In this document: piece by piece, positions 1-5,352 of the stretch | Position numbering within the stretch: the first letter of the stretch is position 1 | Layout: the number at the start of each line of letters is the position of its first letter | Origin: Chloroflexota bacterium | GTDB taxonomy: Bacteria; Chloroflexota; Anaerolineae; 4572-78; J111 | Reading direction: 5' to 3' | Assembly: GCA_003695455.1 (NCBI GenBank) | Contig: RFJF01000532.1 | Location: forward strand, 1 to 5,352 | Length of the DNA stretch: 5,352 bases | Made by a program: the position numbers and the translations under genes | The notes under the pieces: generated by a model | Databases searched by the model: none | What the model was told of the DNA's origin: nothing | Seen by the model: the letters and a program-made list of their open reading frames with translations, nothing else

Positions 1-1721
1 AGCTTATTCTGGCCGCTTACCAGCGCTGGGGCGAAGCCTGCCCGGAGCATCTGATTGGCGATTTTGCCTTTGCCATTTGGGATGCCAACCGGCAATCGTT
101 GTTTTGCGCCCGCGATATTGTGGGTGACCGGCCTTTTTACTACTACCTGGGGTCAGGGCTGTTCATTTTTGGCTCCGAGGCCAAAGCGCTGTTCTGCCAC
201 CCGGCGGTTCCGCGCCGCCTGAACGAGTCAATGGTCGGCTTTTTCCTGACCAGTGTCATCCCGGACATCCGGCTCACGTTTTATGAGGATGTTTTGCGCC
301 TGCCGCCTGCCCACCGGATGACGGTCAACGCCGGCGGCGCGCGCATCGAGCGCTACTGGTCGCCGGATTTGTCCCGCGAGTTGCGGCTGAAATCAGACGC
401 AGAGTACGCCGCCGCCTTCCGTGACGTGTTCACCAAAGCGGTTCGCTGCCGGATGCGCAGCGCCTTTCCGCTGGGCTCAGAGTTGAGCGGCGGGCTGGAT
501 TCATCCGCCGTCACCAGCATGGCCCGCCAGATTTTGCAAGAGCGCGGCCAACTGCCGCTCAAAACTTTTTCGGTGGTGTACAACCAAACCCCGGAAGCCG
601 ACGAGCGCGAATACATTAACGCCGTCATTGAGCAGGGCGGGCTGGAGCCGCATTTTGTGGCGCTGGACGATGTTGGCCCGCTGCACGACCCGGAAGGCGT
701 GTTTCACATTAGCGATGAAACCTTTACCTCGTTCACCGTTTTCATTCCGTGGGCCATCAACCGCCGGGTGAGCGAATCAGGGGTGCGGGTGATGCTGACC
801 GGGCTTGACGGCGACACCACCGTCAGTTACGGCATTGAATATTTGAACGACCTGGCCCGCGCCGACCGCTGGGGCGAATTTGCCGCCGAAGCGCGGGCGT
901 TAGCCGGCAAGCACCAACTGCTTTCGCTGAACCATTTGGTGCAAACACACGGATTTGATTACCTGACAGCGCTGGCGCAGCAAGGGAAGTGGGGGGCCTT
1001 TGCGCGCGGGGTGAACGGGTTGGCCGGGCAGTTCAAACTGCCCCGCGGCCATCTGTGGCGGCAGTACGGCGTCAAGCCGATCACCCCGCGGCCGGTGTTA
1101 AATGTCTGGCACAAGTTTCGCGGCGGCAACGGCGCAAACGGCGCAACTCCGGTTGAGCACTATTTTGTCAACCCCCAATTCTCGGGCCGGGTGGCGCTGG
1201 ATGCCCAAATTGCCGAAATTGAACGGCGCGAGCAACAGCCGTTCCAGCCGGCGCGGCAGTTTCACGCCAACGCCATCACTGCCGACGCCCTGCCGTTTAT
1301 GTACGAATGGGCCAACCGCAGCGCCACCGCCTTTGGCGTAGAGGCCCGGCATCCCTTTGGCGACCGGCGGCTGATTGAGTTCTGCCTGTCGCTGCCGCCG
1401 GCCCAAAAACTGCACAACGGTTGGACGCGGGTGGTTATGCGCCGCGCGATGGACGGCATTCTGGCCGACAAAGTGTGCTGGCGCGGCGGCAAAACGCTCA
1501 ACACCCCGGCCTTCTCCCGCGGTCTGCGCGAGATTGACGGCGAGCGCGTGCGGCAGGCGGTGGAAAAACCCGCCCCGGCGCTCGGTGAATACATTGATTT
1601 GAACACACTCCAGTTGTCGTACCGCCAATACCGGGAAACCGGCAGCACCGACGACGAAATCAACCTGTGGAAAGCGGCCACCCTGTCAATGTGGCTGGAG
1701 CAATCGGGCGTAACTGCCTGA
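1..1721 (+). CDS. Lasso peptide macrolactam synthetase (asparagine-synthetase-like C enzyme), 5' partial
   Basis: Asparagine synthetase B homologue. In lasso pathways this enzyme adenylates an Asp or Glu side chain of the core with ATP, then joins it to the new N-terminal amine to close the ring. The reading frame is open from base 3 (572 visible codons), so a TTG at 99 is not the true start; perhaps 70-80 N-terminal residues, including any Cys2 of the class II glutaminase domain, lie off the left edge (inference). Visible residues 1-60 look like the end of that glutaminase domain (GDFAFAIWD, then CARDIVGDRPFYY). The ATP pyrophosphatase loop SGGLDSS is at visible residues 162-168, a second synthetase motif TGLDGDTT at 266-273, and the conserved C-terminal EARHPFGDRRLIEF at 447-460, with Gly where Leu is common. 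A short NG-rich insert (GGNGANGA) lies between them. The neighbouring precursor, kinase and exporter argue against ordinary asparagine synthesis. The gene ends in TGA, 130 bases before the precursor. Confidence 0.87.
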   Translation, partial: LILAAYQRWGEACPEHLIGDFAFAIWDANRQSLFCARDIVGDRPFYYYLGSGLFIFGSEAKALFCHPAVPRRLNESMVGFFLTSVIPDIRLTFYEDVLRLPPAHRMTVNAGGARIERYWSPDLSRELRLKSDAEYAAAFRDVFTKAVRCRMRSAFPLGSELSGGLDSSAVTSMARQILQERGQLPLKTFSVVYNQTPEADEREYINAVIEQGGLEPHFVALDDVGPLHDPEGVFHISDETFTSFTVFIPWAINRRVSESGVRVMLTGLDGDTTVSYGIEYLNDLARADRWGEFAAEARALAGKHQLLSLNHLVQTHGFDYLTALAQQGKWGAFARGVNGLAGQFKLPRGHLWRQYGVKPITPRPVLNVWHKFRGGNGANGATPVEHYFVNPQFSGRVALDAQIAEIERREQQPFQPARQFHANAITADALPFMYEWANRSATAFGVEARHPFGDRRLIEFCLSLPPAQKLHNGWTRVVMRRAMDGILADKVCWRGGKTLNTPAFSRGLREIDGERVRQAVEKPAPALGEYIDLNTLQLSYRQYRETGSTDDEINLWKAATLSMWLEQSGVTA

Positions 1722-1725
1722 AAAG

Positions 1726-1735
1726 AAGGAGGTGA
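1726..1735 (+). promoter_or_regulatory. Perfect Shine-Dalgarno sequence with no obvious gene
   Basis: AAGGAGGTGA begins four bases after the cyclase stop codon and is complementary to the usual 3' end of 16S rRNA over ten bases. No ATG follows at a normal distance. The only nearby starts are a GTG inside the motif itself (1732), opening a 16-codon frame that ends at 1782, and a TTG at 1751 that stops after two codons. It may be a ribosome standby site, a remnant of a displaced gene start, or chance. Confidence 0.45.
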
Positions 1736-1767
1736 CCCGGCAGAGAAACGTTGTTTTAAATTTTGTG

Positions 1768-1793
1768 AATTGGCTGAATTGATACCACAAGCC
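1768..1793. repeat. Left arm of 26-bp inverted repeat flanking the precursor gene
   Basis: This arm matches the reverse complement of 2185-2210 at 24 of 26 positions: AATTGGCT is identical, then a 4-base stretch holds both mismatches, then TGATACCACAAGCC is identical. It lies upstream of the precursor, 58 bases before its start codon, in an AT-rich stretch. Both arms face inward around a 391-bp interior. Seen directly in the sequence; the function is unknown. Confidence 0.85.
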
Positions 1794-1811
1794 GTATCTT
1801 CTAACCTGACT

Positions 1812-1827
1812 GGGAGGAGCACCTTCC
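1812..1827 (+). promoter_or_regulatory. Small hairpin in the precursor 5' leader
   Basis: GGGAGG and CCTTCC can pair as a six-base stem (one G-U pair) around the loop AGCA. The left side contains GGAGG, an SD-like sequence, so pairing would hide it. An A-rich run and a four-codon frame (ATG ATG GGA GAG TAA, 1834-1848) follow, ending three bases before the precursor ATG. The stem is short and may be chance. Confidence 0.25.
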
Positions 1828-1838
1828 GAAAAAATGAT

Positions 1839-1845
1839 GGGAGAG
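1839..1845 (+). promoter_or_regulatory. Ribosome binding site of the precursor gene
   Basis: GGGAGAG, with its GGAG core (1840-1843) eight bases before the ATG at 1852, supports that start. It lies inside the four-codon mini frame 1834-1848, so ribosomes on that frame would cover it. Confidence 0.6.
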
Positions 1846-1851
1846 TAAATT

Positions 1852-2079
1852 ATGAAACATCTGTATGAATCACCCGAACTGACTGTGTTTGGGAGCGTTG
1901 AAAGCATTACCCTAAAAAAGGCAAAACCTGGTGACTATTTGGTTGCTCCGGACAACGATGACGACGGCTGTACCAACCGCGTCAAAATTGGCCTGACCAA
2001 GCCCAACGGCCGGCAAGTGGAACGCGGCTTGTGCACCGCCCACAACAAGATCACCAACAAGGGCTGGACCCTGAGCTAA
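1852..2079 (+). CDS. Lasso peptide precursor (A peptide), 75 residues, atypical core
   Basis: Ribosomal precursor of the cluster's product. Residues 5-20 (YESPELTVFGSVESIT) fit the lasso leader motif YxxPxLxxxGxxxxxT, which the B1/RRE protein binds; the Thr usually sits second from the leader end. That would put the cut after Leu21 and start the core at Lys22, with Asp28 at ring position 7. Lysine at position 1 is unusual, and the resulting core of 54 residues is far longer than the usual 15-25 or so. The rest holds an acidic stretch (D34, D36-D38), then a basic half (R43, K45, K50, R54, R58, K66, K70) whose only acid is E57. Two cysteines (40, 61) each begin a CTxxxKI motif. The last residue is Ser75, a plausible target of the downstream kinase. 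The gene sits between cyclase and kinase genes, with a good RBS and inverted repeats on both sides. It belongs to a lasso cluster with fair certainty; the mature product boundaries are not settled. Confidence 0.85.
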   Translation: MKHLYESPELTVFGSVESITLKKAKPGDYLVAPDNDDDGCTNRVKIGLTKPNGRQVERGLCTAHNKITNKGWTLS

Positions 2080-2130
2080 CCCACCAACCCGCACCACATC
2101 TTCTAATCCAGGTATCTCTTATTTCCAATT

Positions 2131-2156
2131 GGGGCGGCGGTGAACGCCGCTGCCCC
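2131..2156 (+). other. Strong GC-rich stem-loop downstream of the precursor
   Basis: GGGGCGGCGG pairs with the second half of the element over ten bases (one G-T pair) around a six-base loop; an eleventh T-G pair is possible. It starts 51 bases after the precursor stop. No T-run follows on either strand, so it is not a standard intrinsic terminator. It more likely protects the 3' end of the precursor message or slows polymerase, giving more precursor than enzyme transcript (inference). A weaker stem, CCAGC with GCTGG, follows at 2167-2185 and leads into the right repeat arm. Confidence 0.6.
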
Positions 2157-2184
2157 ACACCGGGCACCAGCGAACAACTTGCTG

Positions 2185-2210
2185 GGCTTGTGGTATCACT
2201 TTAGCCAATT
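2185..2210. repeat. Right arm of 26-bp inverted repeat flanking the precursor gene
   Basis: This is the reverse complement of 1768-1793 with two mismatches. It ends just before the TTG at 2211 and 18 bases before the preferred kinase start at 2229. It therefore occupies the place where a kinase ribosome binding site would be looked for, and none is visible. In RNA the two arms could pair across the whole precursor message. Confidence 0.85.
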
Positions 2211-2228
2211 TTGCACATTGATAATGTA

Positions 2229-3170
2229 ATGATCAACACCAACGCCTATTTTTACACTGCCTACGGACTGAGCATTCAATCCCCCATTCCGCTGCCGGAG
2301 TTTGTCTCAGGCGGTTCTGCGCCGGCAGATGTTACCCTGCGTTTTGGCCGTGTTGTTTTGCCCGGTAACAAAAACGGCCAGTGGCGCTACCTGTGCGGCA
2401 GCGATGCGGGCGTTTTTCTGTTTTGGGACGATATCGGCGCGTTCCAGGTTTCGCCGGACGGCACACAAGTAACCATTGACCCGGCGCTGGATGCCGAGTT
2501 GCGGGCCATCCGGCTGGCTATTTCCGGGCCGGTGCTGGGGGTTCTGCTCCACCAGCGCGGGCTGGATGTGTTCCACGCCGGGGCGGTGGCGCTCGATTCC
2601 GGGGCGGTAGCGTTTATGGCCCACAAAGGATTTGGCAAATCTACCATGGTGGCGGCCATGCACGCCTACGGCTGCCCGCTCATTGCCGATGACATGGTGA
2701 CGGTGGAATACGCCGCCGGCGGGGCCACGGTGCGGCCCGGCTTTCCGCAGCTCAAGTTGTGGCCGGAATCGGTGGCCGTGCTGGGTGAATCGGCGGAAGA
2801 TTTGCCCGAACTGCGCGCCAACCTGGAAAAACGGGCGCGGCGTGTTCGGCAGAATTTTGCCGCCCGGCCGTTGCCCCTGCAAGCCGTGTTTCTGCTTGAA
2901 TTTGGCGATGAACTGTCCATCGAACCGGCCAGCACCAAAGAAGCGTGGGTCAAAATTATGCCTCACTGGTACGGCGCGCTGGCCGAGGGCGAATTGCTGA
3001 AAGTGCTGGGGCTGGAACGGCAGTTGCGCGCTTGTGCGGCGCTGGCCCGGCACGTGCCGGTCTACACCCTCACCCGTCCGGAATCGCTGGATGCGCTGCC
3101 GGATGTGGTCAACGCTGTGATGGATTTTGCGGCGGCGCCGCCGGTTGTTGCATCGCCGGCTGCCTGTTAA
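2229..3170 (+). CDS. HPr-kinase-like peptide kinase of the lasso cluster
   Basis: P-loop kinase related to the C-terminal domain of HPr kinase/phosphorylase. Homologues in lasso clusters (PadeK, ThcoK) phosphorylate the C-terminal Ser side chain of the precursor, and this precursor ends in Ser. With the ATG at 2229 the protein has 313 residues. The N-terminal AYGLSIQSPIPLPEF suits the family. His116 (VFHAGAV), the P-loop AHKGFGKST (131-139), paired aspartates IADD (154-155) and PQLKLWP (173-179) follow in the expected order. The P-loop has Ala where the first Gly of GxxGxGK[S/T] is usual; Lys and Ser/Thr are kept. A TTG at 2211 would add six residues, but it touches the repeat arm and has no RBS. 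No SD is visible before 2229 either; an ATG-TAA pair (2224-2229) overlaps that start. It ends 22 bases before the exporter start, so the two are probably co-transcribed. Kinase-like is well supported; the substrate is inferred from context. Confidence 0.82.
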   Translation: MINTNAYFYTAYGLSIQSPIPLPEFVSGGSAPADVTLRFGRVVLPGNKNGQWRYLCGSDAGVFLFWDDIGAFQVSPDGTQVTIDPALDAELRAIRLAISGPVLGVLLHQRGLDVFHAGAVALDSGAVAFMAHKGFGKSTMVAAMHAYGCPLIADDMVTVEYAAGGATVRPGFPQLKLWPESVAVLGESAEDLPELRANLEKRARRVRQNFAARPLPLQAVFLLEFGDELSIEPASTKEAWVKIMPHWYGALAEGELLKVLGLERQLRACAALARHVPVYTLTRPESLDALPDVVNAVMDFAAAPPVVASPAAC

Positions 3171-3183
3171 TCGGTTGAACAAC

Positions 3184-3188
3184 GAGGA
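3184..3188 (+). promoter_or_regulatory. Ribosome binding site deciding the exporter start
   Basis: GAGGA lies four bases before the GTG at 3193, slightly close but usable. It favours this GTG over an upstream in-frame TTG at 3127, which lies inside the kinase gene and would add an unlikely Arg-rich stretch (RRRRRLLHRR). Confidence 0.5.
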
Positions 3189-3192
3189 AACT

Positions 3193-5121
3193 GTGTTTAT
3201 TTTCAACACCGGGTTTGGACAAAAAGTTGCCTTTTTTGGCAGCCAGTTAAAATATGTGCCGCGAGCGGTGGGATTGGTCTGGCATGCGGCGCGCGGCTAC
3301 ACCGTGGCCTGGGGGGTGCTGCTGCTGATTCAGGGGCTGGTTCCCGCGGCAACCGTTTACCTGACCCGCGTTTTTGTGGATGCGCTGGTGGTGGCTATTC
3401 AGCAGGACGGCGCGTGGGAGGCCGTTCAGCCGGCGTTGTGGCTGGCCCTGCTGATGGGCGCAATTATGGTGGTGTCTCAGGTGTTGGGCAGCATCTCCGA
3501 GTGGGTGGGCGTGGCTCAGGCCGAATACGTGGAAGAGTACCTCATGTCGCTGGTACACCACAAATCCACCACCGTTGATTTGGCTTTTTACGAAATGCCG
3601 GAGTACCACGACAAATTGCACCAGGCCCAATCCGAGTTGAGCAGCCGCCCGCTGGCCCTGCTGGAAAGCGGCGGCAGCCTGGCCCAAAACAGCATCACCC
3701 TCATTTCGATGATGCTGCTGTTGCTGCCCTACGGCGTGTGGCTGCCGCTGGTGCTGTTTGTCAGCACCCTGCCCGCGTTTTACGTGGTGGTGCGCTACAA
3801 CCGCACCTACCATCGCTGGTGGGAAGAGACCACCGCCGACCGCCGCTGGCTGGGCTACTACAGTTCAATCCTCACGTTGGATGCCATTGCCGCCGAGGTG
3901 CGGCTGTTCAATCTGGGCCCCCATTTTCAGGAGCGATTTGTGACCATCCAGCGCCACCTGCGTGACGGTGGGTTGCGGATTATTCGCAACCGGGGCGTGG
4001 CCCGCCTGCTGGCTTCGCTGTCGGCGATGCTGATTACCGGGCTGGCTCTGCTGTGGATGGTGTGGCGCGGCTTCACCGGCGCGGTCACACTGGGCGATCT
4101 GGCCCTGTTTTACCAGGCGTTCAACCGGGGGCAGGACGTTCTGCGCTCGCTGCTGAGCAATCTGGGGCAGATTTACGACAACATTCTGTTCCTGGAAAAC
4201 CTGTTTGCCTTTCTGGATTTGCAGCCCGAAGTTCGCAGCCCGGCCAACCCCGCACCCGCGCCCGCGCCGTTGCGCGGCGGCATCGAATTTAAAAATGTTA
4301 CCTTTCGCTACCCCGGCACCGAGCGCCCGGTCTTTGAAAATTTCAACTTCTCTGTGCCGGCGGGCAAAGTGGTGGCGGTGGTGGGCAGTAACGGCGTGGG
4401 TAAAACCACCATGCTCAAATTGCTGTGCCGCTTTTACGACCCCGAATCCGGCAGTATTCAACTGGACGGCGTGGATTTGCGCGACCTTTCCGTTGAAGAA
4501 TTGCGCCGGATGACCACCGTGATGTTCCAGTTCCCCATGCTCTACTCTGATACCGCCGGCGGCAACATCGCCCTGGGTGACTTGGACGCCAACCCCAGCC
4601 AGACCCAAATTGAGGCCGCCGCCCGCCGCGCCGGCGCGCACGAGTTTATCTCGCGCTTGCCCAAAGGGTACAATTCACTGATGACCAAAACCTTCAGCTC
4701 CGGCACCGAACTCAGCGGCGGCGAACGGCAGCGGCTGGCGCTGGCCCGCGCTTTTTTGCGGCAGGCTCAAATTATGATTCTGGATGAACCCACCAGCCTG
4801 ATGGATAGCTGGAGCGAAATTGACTGGTTTGACCGTTTCCGCGAGCTGGCGCAGGGCCGCACCGCCATCATCATTACCCACCGCTTTACCATTGCCAAAG
4901 ACGCCGACCTGATTTTTGTGATGGACCGCGGGCAGGTGGTTGAGGCCGGAAATCACGCCGAGTTGATGGCGTTGGACGGCCTGTATGCCGAATCGTGGCG
5001 GGCGCAAACCGGCGAACCGGCCTCGGCGCGCGCCCCGCACGCCAACGGAACCAACGGCAAAAATGGCGTCGCGGCAGCGGCACACCCCACCAACGGACGG
5101 GAGCACAGTAATGCAATTTGA
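3193..5121 (+). CDS. ABC exporter, fused permease and ATPase (lasso peptide D protein)
   Basis: Half-transporter of 642 residues from the GTG start, expected to dimerise in the inner membrane, export the mature peptide and give self-immunity. Hydrophobic membrane stretches fall at about 37-66, 81-100, 168-200, 272-292 and 300-340. A Pro/Ala linker (about 350-360) leads to the ATPase domain: Walker A GSNGVGKTT (398-406), Q-loop Gln446, signature LSGGE (507-511), Walker B IMILDE with Asp531-Glu532, and switch His563. All catalytic residues are present, so it should be active. The D-loop reads SLMD rather than the usual SALD. There is no N-terminal C39 peptidase domain, so it does not cut the leader as many bacteriocin exporters do. 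The last 35 or so residues are an Ala/Asn/Gly-rich tail, probably disordered. The gene overlaps the next one by 11 bases. The family is certain; the lasso cargo is inferred from neighbours. Confidence 0.9.
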   Translation: MFIFNTGFGQKVAFFGSQLKYVPRAVGLVWHAARGYTVAWGVLLLIQGLVPAATVYLTRVFVDALVVAIQQDGAWEAVQPALWLALLMGAIMVVSQVLGSISEWVGVAQAEYVEEYLMSLVHHKSTTVDLAFYEMPEYHDKLHQAQSELSSRPLALLESGGSLAQNSITLISMMLLLLPYGVWLPLVLFVSTLPAFYVVVRYNRTYHRWWEETTADRRWLGYYSSILTLDAIAAEVRLFNLGPHFQERFVTIQRHLRDGGLRIIRNRGVARLLASLSAMLITGLALLWMVWRGFTGAVTLGDLALFYQAFNRGQDVLRSLLSNLGQIYDNILFLENLFAFLDLQPEVRSPANPAPAPAPLRGGIEFKNVTFRYPGTERPVFENFNFSVPAGKVVAVVGSNGVGKTTMLKLLCRFYDPESGSIQLDGVDLRDLSVEELRRMTTVMFQFPMLYSDTAGGNIALGDLDANPSQTQIEAAARRAGAHEFISRLPKGYNSLMTKTFSSGTELSGGERQRLALARAFLRQAQIMILDEPTSLMDSWSEIDWFDRFRELAQGRTAIIITHRFTIAKDADLIFVMDRGQVVEAGNHAELMALDGLYAESWRAQTGEPASARAPHANGTNGKNGVAAAAHPTNGREHSNAI

Positions 5122-5352
5122 ACCGATGCGCCACAAGCGCGTAGCCGTGGCTGAATCCACCCGGCAATTTCTGTGCCATCTGGCCGCCGCCGATGTCCAT
5201 CGCCCGCTGCCTGTTGCGGAATATATGGATTGGGACGAAGTTTTTGCCGGGGTGTGCCGCAACGGCCTGCTGGGGTTGGCATATCGCTGGCAAAAAGCCA
5301 ACCCCGGCCATCTGCCCGCCGAATTTGAGGCGGCGGTGGCCGATACGTGCCG
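5111..5352 (+). CDS. Probable nucleotidyltransferase-family protein of lasso clusters, 3' partial
   Basis: The ATG at 5111 has a GGGAG ribosome site at 5099-5103, seven bases upstream, and opens a frame that stays open to the right edge (80 full codons). It overlaps the exporter's end by 11 bases in another frame, suggesting translational coupling. Residues 39-60 hold MDWDEVFAGVCRNG followed by LLGLAYRW, resembling the N-terminal helices of the uncharacterised nucleotidyltransferase family (PF14907 type), in which a DW..ll..a..n/hgl..L.Y pattern precedes the catalytic domain. The catalytic GxD-type motif would come later, outside the window, so this is a partial-homology call. Such proteins accompany HPr-kinase-like enzymes in paeninodin-type lasso clusters, and one, in the pseudomycoidin cluster, is reported to act after the kinase on the phosphate. 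That this one modifies the same peptide is inference. Confidence 0.55.
   Translation, partial: MQFEPMRHKRVAVAESTRQFLCHLAAADVHRPLPVAEYMDWDEVFAGVCRNGLLGLAYRWQKANPGHLPAEFEAAVADTC

Noticed and set aside
99..101. TTG as the start of the cyclase gene
   Set aside because: The frame is open upstream to base 3 and encodes recognisable glutaminase-domain sequence (GDFAFAIWD), so the gene is cut by the window edge.
1..1721. Housekeeping asparagine synthetase
   Set aside because: The operon context (lasso leader peptide, HPr-kinase-like enzyme, exporter) and the divergent TGLDGDTT motif favour a lasso cyclase.
1779..1807. Promoter TTGATA - 17 bp - TAACCT overlapping the left repeat arm
   Set aside because: The -35 is good but the -10 matches the consensus at only three of six positions; too weak to annotate without transcript data.
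1098..1822. Long reverse-strand open frames opposite the cyclase, kinase and exporter genes
   Set aside because: They are shadows of high-GC coding sequence: no recognisable motifs, and each lies opposite a gene with clear family signatures.
1796..2109. Direct repeat ATCTTCTAA (1796-1804 and 2098-2106)
   Set aside because: Only nine identical bases with diverging flanks; may be chance, unlike the 26-bp inverted repeat nearby.
3127..3192. TTG 3127 as the exporter start
   Set aside because: It lies inside the kinase gene, has no RBS and adds an Arg-rich stretch; GTG 3193 has GAGGA four bases upstream.

Overview
The window reads as the middle of a lasso-peptide (RiPP) biosynthesis operon, all on the + strand. 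In order it holds: a 5'-truncated asparagine-synthetase-like macrolactam synthetase (the lasso 'C' enzyme, to 1721); a 75-residue precursor peptide with a textbook lasso leader signature (1852-2079); an HPr-kinase-like peptide kinase (2229-3170); a fused permease/ATPase ABC exporter (3193-5121); and the first 80 codons of a probable nucleotidyltransferase-family protein (from 5111, running off the right edge). The two proteins that normally remove the leader, the RRE/PqqD-like B1 and the transglutaminase-like protease B2, are not in this window. The exporter has no C39 peptidase domain to replace them, so they should lie in the flanks.

The organism cannot be named from this sequence. It is a high-GC bacterium. 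Asn-Gly-rich low-complexity tracts in two of the proteins remind me of Chloroflexota (Anaerolineae-like) proteins, but this is a weak impression.

The genes suggest a pathway. The leader is recognised, cut off, and the core is closed by the C enzyme through a side-chain carboxylate. The kinase plausibly phosphorylates the C-terminal serine of the precursor (the peptide does end in Ser), as known for paeninodin-type clusters. The nucleotidyltransferase-like protein may decorate that phosphate, and the ABC protein exports the product.

The unusual part is the precursor and its DNA surroundings. The leader is canonical but the core is not: no Gly, Ala, Ser or Cys sits at the expected first position, the remainder after the leader is about 54 residues, it has an acidic DxDxDG stretch followed by a strongly basic half, and it has two Cys in a repeated CTxxxKI motif. 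The gene is bracketed by a near-perfect 26-bp inverted repeat (24/26; 1768-1793 and 2185-2210). It is followed by a strong GC-rich stem-loop and preceded by a perfect but apparently ownerless Shine-Dalgarno sequence. No gene-free stretch exceeds 150 bases.
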